Source of the DNA: an uncultured Actinomycetes bacterium
GTDB taxonomy: Bacteria > Actinomycetota > Actinomycetes > Nanopelagicales > Nanopelagicaceae
Direction: 5' to 3'
Assembly: GCA_903875815.1 (NCBI GenBank)
Contig: CAIQXR010000152.1
Span: 1 to 23,996 of the forward strand
Length of the DNA: 23,996 bases
Below, piece by piece: positions 6,941 through 16,511 of this stretch (position 1 is its first letter; each line of letters starts with the position of its first letter). A program made the translations under genes and the position numbers. The notes below the pieces were generated by a model, which saw only the letters and a list, made by a program, of their open reading frames with translations, did no database searches and was not told the origin of the DNA.

Positions 6941-9001
6941 ATGACACGTAATCAATGGAACGAGCTCGATGATCGCGCAGTAGCAACTACTCGCGCACTT
7001 GCAATGGACGCAGTACAGAAGGTGGGAAATGGCCACCCAGGAACTGCGATGTCACTTGCTCCTGTTGCCTACACGCTCTTCCAACGCTTCTTGCGTCACG
7101 ATCCCACTCGCTCCGATTGGCTCGGGCGCGATCGCTTCGTACTTTCGTGCGGTCACTCCTCACTCACGCTTTACATCCAACTCTTCCTTTCCGGTTACGG
7201 TCTTGAACTAAAGGATCTGCAAGCATTCCGTACTGCAGAATCACTCACACCAGCTCACCCAGAGTTCGGACACACCAATGGCGTGGAAATCACTACTGGC
7301 CCATTGGGTTCCGGTATCGCTTCTGCTGTAGGCATGGCAATGGCCGCCCGCTTTGAAAAGGGTCTCTTTGATCCGAAGGGCGAGACCACTCTCTTTGATC
7401 ACAATGTCTGGGTCATCGCTTCAGATGGCGATCTCCAGGAAGGTATCTCTGCTGAAGCATCCTCAGTTGCTGGCACACAAGAATTAGGTAATCTCAAAGT
7501 TATTTATGACGATAACCGCATCTCTATCGAAGGCGACACCCACGTCTCCTTTACCGAAGATGTCAGCGCTCGTTACCGCGCCTATGGCTGGAAAGTCATT
7601 GAAGTTTCTGCACTCGGTGATGGCAATGTCGATCGCCTCGCCCTTGAAGCAGCAATGGATGAAGCGCTCGCTGAGACCAAGGTTCCTACCCTGATTCGTT
7701 TGAAGACTGTCATTGCTTGGCCAGCACCAAAGCTTCGCAACACGGCAAAGTCACACGGTTCAGCTCTTGGCGCAGAAGAAGTTGCTGCAACTAAGGAGCT
7801 CCTCGGACTTGATCCTGCTAAGGACTTCCAAGTTGGCGATGATGTTCTCGCACATGCTCGTGAAGTTATTGCACGCGGTAAGGCGCAGAGCGCTGCCTGG
7901 GATGCGCAATTCGCTACCTGGTCTGCTGTTCATCCCGAGCAAGCTGCGCTACTCAATCGTTTGCGCAAGAAGGAACTTCCGGCAGGTTGGGAGAAGGCGC
8001 TTCCAGTATTTGAAGCTGGAAAAGATGTCGCCACTCGCGCAGCTTCCGGAAAAGTTATTAACGCCATTGCAGCAGTTCTTCCCGAGTTCTGGGGCGGATC
8101 TGCTGACTTAGCGGACTCTAATAACACCACTATTGAAGGTGGTCACTCCTTCTTACCTGCCACTAGTGCAATGAAAGATGCCGATCCATACGGCCGCATC
8201 ATTCACTTCGGCATCCGCGAACACGCGATGGGCGCAATCCTGAACGGCATCGCACTCCACGGTCTCACCAAGCCATTTGGTGGAACCTTCCTTGTCTTCA
8301 GCGATTACATGCGTGGATCAGTTCGTCTGGCTGCAATCATGGATATCCCCGTCACCTTTGTCTGGACACACGATTCGATCGGTGTGGGCGAAGATGGTCC
8401 TACCCACCAACCGGTCGAGCACGTTGCTTCACTCCGCTTGATTCCTAACTTCGCTGTCGTTCGTCCCGCCGATGCCAATGAAACATCTGTGGCATGGGGC
8501 GAGATCATTAAGCGTGGCAAGCCAGCAGGCTTTGCCCTCTCTCGTCAAAATCTTCCGGTTATTGATCGCACCGAGTGCGGTTCAGCTGCCGGTGTCGCCA
8601 AGGGTGCATATGTTGTCTGCGAAGCAGAAGGAACTCCCGATGTCATCTTGATAGCAACTGGTTCAGAAGTCTCTGTGGCAATTGCTGCTCGAGCACTTCT
8701 CGCTTCCGAAGGCATTAAAGCGCGCGTTGTTTCAGCCCCATGCCTCGAGTGGTTCGAGCAAGAAGGCGCTGCCTATCGCGAATCCATCTTGCCGGCTGCT
8801 GTAAAGGCGCGCGTCTCTGTCGAAGCAGGCGTTGGAGCAGGTTGGCGTGAATATGTCGGCGATGCCGGCGAGATCATCTCACTCGATCGCTATGGCGCTT
8901 CTGCTGCTGCAGGCGTGCTCTTCAAGGAATTCGGCTTCACTGCCGAGAACGTGGCAGCTGCCGCAAAGAAATCAATCGCGAAAGCTGGAGGCAATAAGTA
9001 A
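6941..9001 (+). CDS. tkt: Transketolase
   Basis: Thiamine-diphosphate enzyme of 686 residues that transfers two-carbon units between ketose and aldose phosphates in the non-oxidative pentose phosphate pathway. In order: substrate/cofactor histidines H32 (GHPG) and H72 (GHSS); the diphosphate/metal motif D162-G-D-L-Q-E-G with N192 in YDDNRIS; the cofactor-activating glutamate E427 in [11 protein letters not shown]; and the [19 protein letters not shown] loop (476-494), with H489 at the active site. Length is normal. It starts 13 bp after ctaA and its TAA shares one base with the tal ATG. No frameshift or unusual residue is seen. It works directly with the next two genes to recycle pentoses to hexose phosphates. 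Confidence 0.97.
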   Translation: MTRNQWNELDDRAVATTRALAMDAVQKVGNGHPGTAMSLAPVAYTLFQRFLRHDPTRSDWLGRDRFVLSCGHSSLTLYIQLFLSGYGLELKDLQAFRTAESLTPAHPEFGHTNGVEITTGPLGSGIASAVGMAMAARFEKGLFDPKGETTLFDHNVWVIASDGDLQEGISAEASSVAGTQELGNLKVIYDDNRISIEGDTHVSFTEDVSARYRAYGWKVIEVSALGDGNVDRLALEAAMDEALAETKVPTLIRLKTVIAWPAPKLRNTAKSHGSALGAEEVAATKELLGLDPAKDFQVGDDVLAHAREVIARGKAQSAAWDAQFATWSAVHPEQAALLNRLRKKELPAGWEKALPVFEAGKDVATRAASGKVINAIAAVLPEFWGGSADLADSNNTTIEGGHSFLPATSAMKDADPYGRIIHFGIREHAMGAILNGIALHGLTKPFGGTFLVFSDYMRGSVRLAAIMDIPVTFVWTHDSIGVGEDGPTHQPVEHVASLRLIPNFAVVRPADANETSVAWGEIIKRGKPAGFALSRQNLPVIDRTECGSAAGVAKGAYVVCEAEGTPDVILIATGSEVSVAIAARALLASEGIKARVVSAPCLEWFEQEGAAYRESILPAAVKARVSVEAGVGAGWREYVGDAGEIISLDRYGASAAAGVLFKEFGFTAENVAAAAKKSIAKAGGNK

Positions 9002-10092
9002 TGTCAAAGAATCTCGTAGATCTCTCTCAAGCGGGCGTATCCATCTGGCTCGATGACCTCTCTCGCGAGCGGCTAGAGACTGGAACGCTTGCTGCATTAA
9101 TCGAAGGCTCGAGCGTCGTTGGTGTAACAACCAATCCTTCGATCTTCTCCGCTGCAATATCTGGATCTGATCGTTACGCCGCTGATATCAAATCACTTGC
9201 CACAGCCGGCAAGAACGTCGATGAGATCGTCACACAGTTGACCACCGATGATGTCCGCAACGCGTGCGATCTCTTCACGCCAATCTTTGCATCGAGCAAG
9301 GGCGCCGATGGTCGCGTGAGCATCGAAGTAGAGCCTGGTCTTGCCTACGACACTGCCACCACCGTGAAGCGTGGAATTGAATTGGCAAAGATCGTGGATC
9401 GCCCCAACCTTTTGATTAAGGTTCCGGCAACCCTCGAAGGTCTACCAGCGATCGAAGAACTTACTGCAGCAGGCATCAGCGTCAATGTGACCCTGATCTT
9501 CTCAGTCGAGCGCTACGAAGCAGTCATGAATGCCTACTTAGCGGGACTCGAGCGTCGCGTCGCCAAGGGCGAATCGATTACTGATATCCATTCCGTGGCT
9601 TCCTTCTTCATCAGCCGCATCGATTCAGAGATCGATAAGCGTCTGGATGCAATCGCTGCTGGCTCACCACTACGCGGAAAGATTGCTGTTGCCAACGCCC
9701 ACCTTGCTTATGAAGCATTCCTCAAGGTCGCTGCATCAGATCGTTGGAAGGCGCTTGCTGCTGCTGGCGCTAACTTCCAGCGTCCACTCTGGGCATCAAC
9801 TGGCGTGAAAGATAAGGCGTATGAATCTACCCGTTACGTCATTGAATTAGTGGCGGCGCATTGCGTCAACACCATGCCTGAGGGAACTCTCAATGAGACA
9901 CGTGCTAACGGCCTGGTCCGTGGCGACACCATCACCTCTCAGATTCCAGCAGGCCACACGCTCTTCGCTGAACTCGCAGCGGCCGGCGTTGATTTCGCCG
10001 ATGTTGTGAAGTTCCTTGAAGATGATGGCGTTGCTAAGTTCCAAGTTGCTTGGAAGGAATTACTCGCCAACATTGAAGCGGTAGCCAAGTGA
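9001..10092 (+). CDS. tal: Transaldolase
   Basis: Class I aldolase-type transaldolase of 363 residues that transfers dihydroxyacetone units between sedoheptulose-7-phosphate and glyceraldehyde-3-phosphate. The Schiff-base lysine is K140 in NLLIKVPAT; the family marks TTNPSIF (43-49) and SVNVTLIFS are also present. Length fits the long actinobacterial/cyanobacterial subfamily rather than the short (about 215-residue) form. It overlaps tkt upstream by one base and the pgi start downstream by four bases (GTGA), so the three genes are tightly coupled. Transaldolase and glucose-6-phosphate isomerase are fused in some bacteria; here they remain separate frames. Confidence 0.96.
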   Translation: MSKNLVDLSQAGVSIWLDDLSRERLETGTLAALIEGSSVVGVTTNPSIFSAAISGSDRYAADIKSLATAGKNVDEIVTQLTTDDVRNACDLFTPIFASSKGADGRVSIEVEPGLAYDTATTVKRGIELAKIVDRPNLLIKVPATLEGLPAIEELTAAGISVNVTLIFSVERYEAVMNAYLAGLERRVAKGESITDIHSVASFFISRIDSEIDKRLDAIAAGSPLRGKIAVANAHLAYEAFLKVAASDRWKALAAAGANFQRPLWASTGVKDKAYESTRYVIELVAAHCVNTMPEGTLNETRANGLVRGDTITSQIPAGHTLFAELAAAGVDFADVVKFLEDDGVAKFQVAWKELLANIEAVAK

Positions 10093-11639
10093 GTATCACA
10101 CTCACCGGTCCGGCCGCTTCGAAGGTAGACCGCACAGCTGCGGTCTACCAAGATCTCCTTACTATCGCACCACGTCTTGCCCACAAGGATCACACGCTGT
10201 GGGGCCAAGCCGCTGAAGCCGAAGCATCGATCCGACTCAACTGGATCGACCTCCCCCACTCGTCACAAGATCTCCTTCCGGCATTGGCAGAGCTGGCAGC
10301 GTGGGCTAACTCCCACTCACTCACCAACATTATTTTGGCGGGTATGGGCGGATCTTCACTCGCTCCCGAAGTTATCTCCAAGACTTTTGCCAAGAAGCTC
10401 ACTGTTCTTGATTCAACCGATCCGGCACAGATTCGCGCCGCGATCCCTGCTACTTTCGCCAACACCGTGATCGTTGTCGGTTCTAAATCGGGATCAACGA
10501 TCGAAACCGCTTCCCAGCGCGCGCTTTTCACCGAGTTGATTGAAGCCGAAGGTTTGATAGCTGCCGATCACATCGTTGTAGTAACCGACCCGGGTTCGCC
10601 TCTGGATAAAGATGCTCGCACCGCCGGATTACGCGTTATCAACGCTGATCCCAACGTGGGTGGTCGTTATAGCGCCCTCAGCGCATTTGGCCTAGTACCA
10701 GCAGCGTTAATGGGAGTCGACGTCCAGGCGTTGCTCACTTCTGCGCAGCAGGCTGCAGCTACCTTTGCTGCTGAAGGTTCGACCGCGATCGATCTCGCCT
10801 ACTTACTCTTCACTCAGAGTGAACAAAATCTTGCCTTCTTCGATAGTGGTTCCCAGGTTCCGGGTCTCTCTGATTGGATCGAACAGCTCATTGCTGAATC
10901 GACCGGAAAAGATCAGAAGGGCCGCTTGCCGATCGTCATCGAATCTCCCGGCGCTCCCATTGCTGGTCCAGCTCTTCGGATTGGCTTTGCAGGAAATGAC
11001 GGCGACTTAATTGTCTCCGGAACACTTGGCGAACAATTCATCCTCTGGGAGTGGGCTACTGCTCTGCTTTCACGCGCACTCGCCTTAGATCCTTTCAATC
11101 AACCAAATGTGACTGAAGCGAAGGAACGCACTGGCGAACTTCTGAACCAATGGAGCGACGGAAAAGTCGTGGCAGCAGCGCCATCTTTTGCAACCGATAA
11201 TGTCGAAGTCTTCACCTCCCTTCCCGGTGGCTCGCTGCATGAAATCCTTGGATCATTTATCGCACAACCCGCTCACTACATTGCAACCATGGCATACCTC
11301 CATCGTGGAAGCGATGATGCGATATCGGAAATTCGCCCATTGATTGCGGCAAAATCCGGCAAAGGCACAACCTTCGGCTGGGGTCCTCGCTTCCTTCACT
11401 CCACCGGTCAATTCCATAAAGGTGGCCAACACAATGGTCTCTTTATTCAAATTACCGGCGAGAGCCTTTCCGACCTAGCCATCCCAGGCAAGAGCTTTGG
11501 TTTCCATACTCTGCTCATGGCTCAGGCACTCGGTGATGGTCAAGCACTCGCCTCGCGCAACTTCCCAACCCTCCGCCTTCATCTGAAGAATCGAAGTGCG
11601 GGAATTGCAGAAATCCTGACTGCCCTTAAATCACTGTAA
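10089..11639 (+). CDS. pgi: Glucose-6-phosphate isomerase
   Basis: Phosphosugar isomerase of 516 residues interconverting glucose-6-phosphate and fructose-6-phosphate. Two SIS-type halves are visible. The first has AGMGGSSLAPEV (84-95), the phosphate loop SKSGSTIET (132-140) and the segment GGRYSALSAFGLVP (191-204). The C-terminal HSTGQFHKGGQHNG (437-450) includes K444. It belongs to the shorter, divergent branch found in actinobacteria and cyanobacteria and beside or fused with transaldolase, rather than the 550-residue E. coli type. The GTG start overlaps the tal stop. The gene ends 11 bp before a strong terminator, so it is the last gene of the ctaA-tkt-tal-pgi operon. zwf, opcA and pgl, commonly neighbours here, are absent. 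Confidence 0.95.
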   Translation: MSITLTGPAASKVDRTAAVYQDLLTIAPRLAHKDHTLWGQAAEAEASIRLNWIDLPHSSQDLLPALAELAAWANSHSLTNIILAGMGGSSLAPEVISKTFAKKLTVLDSTDPAQIRAAIPATFANTVIVVGSKSGSTIETASQRALFTELIEAEGLIAADHIVVVTDPGSPLDKDARTAGLRVINADPNVGGRYSALSAFGLVPAALMGVDVQALLTSAQQAAATFAAEGSTAIDLAYLLFTQSEQNLAFFDSGSQVPGLSDWIEQLIAESTGKDQKGRLPIVIESPGAPIAGPALRIGFAGNDGDLIVSGTLGEQFILWEWATALLSRALALDPFNQPNVTEAKERTGELLNQWSDGKVVAAAPSFATDNVEVFTSLPGGSLHEILGSFIAQPAHYIATMAYLHRGSDDAISEIRPLIAAKSGKGTTFGWGPRFLHSTGQFHKGGQHNGLFIQITGESLSDLAIPGKSFGFHTLLMAQALGDGQALASRNFPTLRLHLKNRSAGIAEILTALKSL

Positions 11640-11650
11640 GAAATTGCAAT

Positions 11651-11684
11651 AAAAAAGCCCCTCGGGAGACCGAGGGGCTTTTTT
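11651..11684. terminator. Bidirectional Rho-independent terminator between pgi and rbpA
   Basis: A perfect 14-bp inverted repeat with 6-base loop GGAGAC: A6-GCCCCTCG (11651-11664) pairs with CGAGGGGC-T6 (11671-11684). The GC-rich 8-bp core is flanked by an A-run on one side and a T-run on the other, so the same element forms a hairpin plus U-tract on both strands. It sits 11 bp after the pgi stop (+) and 8 bp beyond the rbpA stop (-), ending both convergent operons. Confidence 0.95.
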
Positions 11685-11692
11685 AGTAATAA

Positions 11693-12028
11693 TTAATCTT
11701 CGCCGCGAAGTGCTGAGAGTGCATCTTCCAAAATCTTCTTCGCTTCTGCTTCCGTGCGACGCTCTTTCACATATGCCAAGTGAGTCTTATATGGCTCGTT
11801 CTTAACAGGCATAGGTGGCTTATCTTTATTGAGGCCAGCTGGGTAACCGCAACGTGGGCAATCCCATTCTTCGGGGATTACTACGGTGCCATCTTCAGCA
11901 AATGATGGACGGGTTTCGTGGCCATTGGCGCACCAATAAGAGACTCGGAAACGTGGGATTGCTTCGCCACGCTCAGCCTCGCCCATAGGGCCGGCGCCGA
12001 CACGGCTTCCGCGAATTGCACTACCCAT
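11693..12028 (-). CDS. rbpA: RbpA, RNA polymerase-binding transcription activator
   Basis: Actinobacteria-specific RNA polymerase-binding protein of 111 residues that stabilises open complexes with the principal sigma factor. The opening MGSAIRGSRVGAGPMGEAER and the RFRVSYWCANGHETRPSF segment are diagnostic. C33, H37, C57 and C60 form the zinc site seen in Streptomyces RbpA. The basic linker and the C-terminal sigma-interacting domain (about 72-111, KTHLAYVKERRTEAEAKKIL) are complete. An AAAGGAG site overlapping the secG stop lies 7 bases before the ATG. Last gene of the long minus-strand run, immediately before the shared terminator, so it probably gets transcripts from secG and upstream promoters. 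Its presence is the strongest phylum marker here. Confidence 0.96.
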   Translation of the reverse strand: MGSAIRGSRVGAGPMGEAERGEAIPRFRVSYWCANGHETRPSFAEDGTVVIPEEWDCPRCGYPAGLNKDKPPMPVKNEPYKTHLAYVKERRTEAEAKKILEDALSALRGED

Positions 12029-12040
12029 AGTGGTGCTCCT

Positions 12041-12271
12041 TTACTTCTTGAGCCAGAGAGAAAGTGCGATAACTGCAGCAAACCAGAGACCACCTACGAC
12101 AATGGTGATCCGGTCAAGGTTGCGCTCAACCACTGAGCTGCCACCATAGTTAGAGGAGATTCCGCCACCGAAGAGATCGGATAGTCCGCTGCCCTTGCCC
12201 TTATGGAGCAAGACCAAGAGGATCATCAAAAGGCTAGTGATGACCAAGATGATTGAAAGCGCGATAACCAC
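12041..12271 (-). CDS. secG: SecG, preprotein translocase subunit
   Basis: Small inner-membrane Sec subunit of 76 residues. Two hydrophobic helices (about 2-23 and 54-73) flank a glycine/serine-rich loop with KGKGSGLSDLFGGG, the typical SecG signature. GTG start with AGGAG 7 bases upstream. It lies 66 bp downstream of tpiA and 12 bp upstream of rbpA. secG next to tpiA-pgk-gap is a long-standing actinobacterial linkage, so context supports the assignment of this otherwise short protein. Confidence 0.95.
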   Translation of the reverse strand: MVIALSIILVITSLLMILLVLLHKGKGSGLSDLFGGGISSNYGGSSVVERNLDRITIVVGGLWFAAVIALSLWLKK

Positions 12272-12300
12272 GGAGGGACTCCTACTGAACTCGAATGGAA

Positions 12301-12316
12301 GCCGCGAATGAGCGGC
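12301..12316. other. Small GC-rich stem-loop between tpiA and secG
   Basis: GCCGC and GCGGC arms with a 6-base loop in the 66-bp tpiA-secG gap. No T-tract follows on the minus strand, so it is not a classical terminator. It could stabilise the tpiA transcript end or be incidental. Confidence 0.25.
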
Positions 12317-12337
12317 ACTGGGTAAGGATAGCGGGTA

Positions 12338-13117
12338 TTAGGCGGTCGCTACGCGGTGAAACTTGGCAATCCGGGCAAATTCCTCAGGATCAAGGCTCGC
12401 TCCGCCGACCAAAACGCCATCAACGTCGGTCTGCTTCATAATCTCCACGATATTGGCTGACTTCACCGATCCGCCGTAGAGGATACGAGCGCCCTCGGCG
12501 ATCTCCTCACTTCCGATTTTGATCAGTTCGGCTCGGATAGCGGCGCAGACTTCTTGAGCATCTTCTGGAGTTGCAGTCTTGCCGGTGCCGATTGCCCATA
12601 CCGGTTCGTAGGCAAAGACAATCTTCTTCAACTCTGGCTTATGGAAACCTTTGAGACCTTCGCGTACTTGGTTGAGAACATGCTCCACATGGGTGCCAGC
12701 TTCGCGAATCGCGAGTTCTTCGCCAATGCAGAAAATCGGAGTGATCTCATTTGCCAAAGCAGACTTAATCTTCTTATTGATCAGAGCATCGCTCTCACCA
12801 TGAATCGCACGACGCTCGGAGTGTCCTACTGCAACATAAGTGCAACCCAGCTTGGCAAGCATCGAACCAGAGATGTCGCCGGTAAATGCACCGCTTACTT
12901 CTGGGGAGAGGTCTTGCGCACCATAAGTTAGGCGGAGGCGATCGCCATCTACCAAAGTTTGGATGGAACGAATGTCGGTGAACGGTGGAAGTACCGTCAC
13001 ATCGACCGCGTCATAATCCTTATCATCGAGAGAGTATGAGAGCTTCTGGGCAACGGCAATCGCTTCAAGGTGATTGAGGTTCATCTTCCAGTTGCCGGCG
13101 ATAAGTGGCTTACGCAT
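12338..13117 (-). CDS. tpiA: Triosephosphate isomerase
   Basis: TIM-barrel enzyme of 259 residues interconverting dihydroxyacetone phosphate and glyceraldehyde-3-phosphate. Catalytic residues are in place: N9 and K11 (AGNWKMN), H99 in VGHSERR, and the catalytic base E171 in [12 protein letters not shown], which also forms the mobile loop 6. The phosphate-binding YGGSV lies at 214-218. Length is normal. GGGAG is 6 bases upstream of the ATG. It is 63 bp downstream of pgk, the gap holding a small perfect hairpin. Part of the gap-pgk-tpiA triose block. Confidence 0.97.
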   Translation of the reverse strand: MRKPLIAGNWKMNLNHLEAIAVAQKLSYSLDDKDYDAVDVTVLPPFTDIRSIQTLVDGDRLRLTYGAQDLSPEVSGAFTGDISGSMLAKLGCTYVAVGHSERRAIHGESDALINKKIKSALANEITPIFCIGEELAIREAGTHVEHVLNQVREGLKGFHKPELKKIVFAYEPVWAIGTGKTATPEDAQEVCAAIRAELIKIGSEEIAEGARILYGGSVKSANIVEIMKQTDVDGVLVGGASLDPEEFARIAKFHRVATA

Positions 13118-13137
13118 TGATAACTCCCTTAATTAAA

Positions 13138-13152
13138 CTCAATAAGATTGAG
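13138..13152. other. Perfect 6-bp hairpin in the pgk-tpiA spacer
   Basis: CTCAAT-aag-ATTGAG is a perfect inverted repeat with a 3-base loop; on the minus (transcript) strand it is followed by TTTAATTAA and then the tpiA ribosome binding site. The stem is AT-rich and the T-run broken, so any termination would be weak. A processing or differential-stability element between pgk and tpiA is possible. Confidence 0.3.
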
Positions 13153-13180
13153 ACGTAACGAGAATAGAACTTTTTGGAAT

Positions 13181-14365
13181 TTACTGAAGTGCAACGATGC
13201 CAGGTAATTCTTTACCTTCGAGATATTCCAGTGATGCACCGCCACCAGTGGAGATATAGCCGAACTCAGAATCTTGGAAGCCAAGTTTGCGCACAGCAGC
13301 GGCTGAGTCTCCCCCGCCTACAACTGAGATGCCATCGACTTTCGTGAGGGCAGCGGCCACTACCTTTGTGCCATGGGCGAAGTTGGGGAATTCAAAGACG
13401 CCCATCGGACCATTCCAAAAGACCGTTTTGCATCCTTCGACGGCGCGAGCGAATGTGGCAGAAGTCTCTGGTCCAATATCAAGACCCATTTGATCTGCCG
13501 GTATTGCATCGGCAGAAACCGTTGTTGGGGTGGCATCTGCAGCAAATGCGGGTGCAACAACAATGTCGGTAGGAAGAAGGATCTCTACGCCAAGAGTTTT
13601 AGCGCGGGCAAGGAGTTCTGTAACGGTAGGAATCAGATCTCGCTCAACGAGTGAAGTTCCGATCTCTTTGCCTTGCGCCGCCAAAAAGGTGAAGAGCATT
13701 CCACCGCCGATAGCTAAGACGTTGACTTTGTCGAGGAGATTGGAGATAACGCCAATCTTGTCGGAGACTTTAGAGCCACCGAGCACCACGCCATAGGGGC
13801 GTACTGGGCTTTCGGTAAGTTTCTTCAGCACTTCGACTTCTGCGGCAACAAGATAGCCAGCAGCGTGTGGCAGTAGCTTTGCAACGTCATATACGGAGGC
13901 GTGCTTGCGATGAACTGCGCCGAAGCCATCGCTGATGAAAATATCAGCATAAGTAGCGAGTTCTTTAGCGAGAACTAAGCGCTCCGACTCTTCTTTGCTG
14001 GTCTCAGCAGCTTCATAGCGAATATTTTCCAGCAAGAGAATCTCGCCGGCGTTCAGTGCGGATGCTGCGGCACCTGCACCGACGATCTCTGGTGAAAAAG
14101 CAACCGGCTTTCCGAGAAGCTCACCCAACCGCTTCGCCACTGGTGCAAGTGAAAGTTCTGGCTTTCGCTCGCCTTTAGGACGACCGAGATGCGCAGTAAT
14201 TACTACTGACGCTCCCTGGGCAATCAAATAATTAATTGTGGGAAGCGAGGCCTTGATTCGACCATCATCAGTAATGACGCCATCTTTGAGCGGCACATTG
14301 AGATCGCAGCGAAGCAGGACTCGCTTTCCACGAACATCGATTGACTCGAGGTTGGGAATATTCAT
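13181..14365 (-). CDS. pgk: Phosphoglycerate kinase
   Basis: Two-domain kinase of 394 residues making ATP from 1,3-bisphosphoglycerate. N-domain marks: LLRCDLNVP (17-25), AHLGRPKGE (58-66) and ENIRY (113-117). C-domain nucleotide site: [13 protein letters not shown] (317-329) and [10 protein letters not shown] (349-358). Length is that of a standard bacterial enzyme. It is separated from gap by only 21 bp with no terminator or clear promoter, so gap-pgk are cotranscribed. Only a weak GGAAAT precedes the ATG. Nothing is missing. Confidence 0.98.
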   Translation of the reverse strand: MNIPNLESIDVRGKRVLLRCDLNVPLKDGVITDDGRIKASLPTINYLIAQGASVVITAHLGRPKGERKPELSLAPVAKRLGELLGKPVAFSPEIVGAGAAASALNAGEILLLENIRYEAAETSKEESERLVLAKELATYADIFISDGFGAVHRKHASVYDVAKLLPHAAGYLVAAEVEVLKKLTESPVRPYGVVLGGSKVSDKIGVISNLLDKVNVLAIGGGMLFTFLAAQGKEIGTSLVERDLIPTVTELLARAKTLGVEILLPTDIVVAPAFAADATPTTVSADAIPADQMGLDIGPETSATFARAVEGCKTVFWNGPMGVFEFPNFAHGTKVVAAALTKVDGISVVGGGDSAAAVRKLGFQDSEFGYISTGGGASLEYLEGKELPGIVALQ

Positions 14366-14386
14366 CGAAGAATTATTTCCGCGTTC

Positions 14387-15432
<1,046 letters not shown>

Positions 15433-15433
15433 A

Positions 15434-15444
15434 TCGGCTGCCGA
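15434..15444. repeat. Perfect 11-bp palindrome TCGGC-T-GCCGA upstream of gap
   Basis: TCGGCTGCCGA is self-complementary around a central base and lies 10 bases from the other palindrome-bearing element. In RNA it cannot form a hairpin without disrupting the core, so a DNA-binding dimer site is the more natural reading, though overlap with the -35 of the proximal promoter candidate may be coincidence. Confidence 0.35.
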
Positions 15445-15446
15445 GC

Positions 15447-15458
15447 CACAACGTTGTG
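15447..15458. promoter_or_regulatory. Perfect 12-bp palindrome CACAACGTTGTG upstream of gap, candidate operator
   Basis: Every base of CACAACGTTGTG is matched on the opposite strand. The central CG with AACGTT core resembles operators of LacI-family regulators. It lies 59-70 bp before the gap GTG and just downstream of a candidate -10 (TAGGGT), i.e. where a repressor would block initiation. The regulator is unknown and not in the window. Confidence 0.45.
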
Positions 15459-15467
15459 ATGGAGATA

Positions 15468-15495
15468 ACCCTATCAGAGCCGCCCCAACGGGTAA
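15468..15495 (-). promoter_or_regulatory. Candidate distal promoter of gap
   Basis: Minus-strand TTACCC (15495-15490) and TAGGGT (15473-15468) are 16 bases apart. Initiation near 15461 would place the CACAACGTTGTG palindrome at about +4 to +15 and give a leader of about 70 bases. The -35 match is weak. Confidence 0.25.
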
Positions 15496-15513
15496 TTGGT
15501 TACGGGAGAGTAG

Positions 15514-16491
15514 TTATCCCAATAGATCTGGGCTGAGTCCCGCCTCAGTATCGGGAATTCCGAGGTCATGCGCCCGCTTATCCGCCATCGCCAAGAGCCG
15601 GCGAATTCGGCCAGCAATCGCATCTTTCGTCATGGGCGGAGTAGCAAGTGAGCCAAGTTCTTCGAGACTGGCTTGGCCATGATTGATACGCAACTCCCCC
15701 GCCTCTTTCAGATGATCAGGAATCTGTGGACCGAGAATCTCCATCGCCCGTGCCACGCGAGCAGATGCAGCAACAGCAGCTCGGGCCGAACGTCGCAGAT
15801 TAGCATCATCAAAATTTGCCAGGCGGTTAGCAGTCGCTCGAACTTCGCGACGCATCCGTCGCTCTTCCCATGCCAAAACGCTCTCATGTGCACCCAGTCG
15901 GGTAAGCAGCGCACTAATGGCATCTCCGTCGCGCAAGACGACGCGATCAACGCTACGTACTTCACGGGCTTTAGCCACGATACCTAGACGACGAGCTGCG
16001 CCGACTAAGGCAAGCGCTGCTTCAGGACCCGGGCAGGTAATTTCTAAAGCAGAAGAACGACCTGGCTCTGTGAGCGAACCATGCGCAAGGAATGCGCCGC
16101 GCCATGCAGCTTCAGCATCGCAAATCCCAGCTGACACAACCTGCGGCGGCAGACCGCGAATGGGGCGATTGTGAGCATCGATTAAACCAGTTTGACGGGC
16201 CAGCGCATCGCCATCAGAGGTGACTCGAACGACGTAGCGACTGCCTTTTCGAATTCCACTGGGTGAGAGAACTGAGAGCTCGGAATCATGTCCAAATACA
16301 TCGGCGATATCTTTGCGCAATCGACGAGCGCTCTGCGCAGTGTCGAGTTCCACTTCAATGACTATCTTGCCCGCGGAAATATGAAGTCCGCCAGCAAAGC
16401 GTAAAAGTGCGGAGACTTCGGCTTTTCGGCAGCATGGTTTGGTTACCGAAAGACGGCTGAGCTCGTCCTTCACAGATGCTGTCATTGCCAT
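15514..16491 (-). CDS. whiA: WhiA, sporulation/division regulator-family DNA-binding protein
   Basis: WhiA of 325 residues. The N-terminal two-thirds holds the degenerate LAGLIDADG-like fold ([20 protein letters not shown] and the surrounding repeats; catalytic acids of homing enzymes are not expected to function). The C-terminal third (about 220-325) is the helix-turn-helix DNA-binding domain ending in [20 protein letters not shown]. In Streptomyces WhiA acts with WhiB to trigger sporulation septation; in non-sporulating Gram-positives it affects division and chromosome segregation. Here it lies 20 bp after yvcK and upstream of gap, the standard uvrC-rapZ-yvcK-whiA linkage. No clear ribosome binding site precedes ATG 16491; ATG 16485 is an alternative. 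Confidence 0.95.
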   Translation of the reverse strand: MAMTASVKDELSRLSVTKPCCRKAEVSALLRFAGGLHISAGKIVIEVELDTAQSARRLRKDIADVFGHDSELSVLSPSGIRKGSRYVVRVTSDGDALARQTGLIDAHNRPIRGLPPQVVSAGICDAEAAWRGAFLAHGSLTEPGRSSALEITCPGPEAALALVGAARRLGIVAKAREVRSVDRVVLRDGDAISALLTRLGAHESVLAWEERRMRREVRATANRLANFDDANLRRSARAAVAASARVARAMEILGPQIPDHLKEAGELRINHGQASLEELGSLATPPMTKDAIAGRIRRLLAMADKRAHDLGIPDTEAGLSPDLLG

Positions 16492-16511
16492 GTAGGCAAT
16501 CTAAGCAGGGT

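Noticed and set aside
15514..16491. LAGLIDADG-like fold suggesting a homing endonuclease
   Set aside because: The protein has the WhiA C-terminal DNA-binding domain and the conserved yvcK-whiA context; the endonuclease fold is repurposed in this family.
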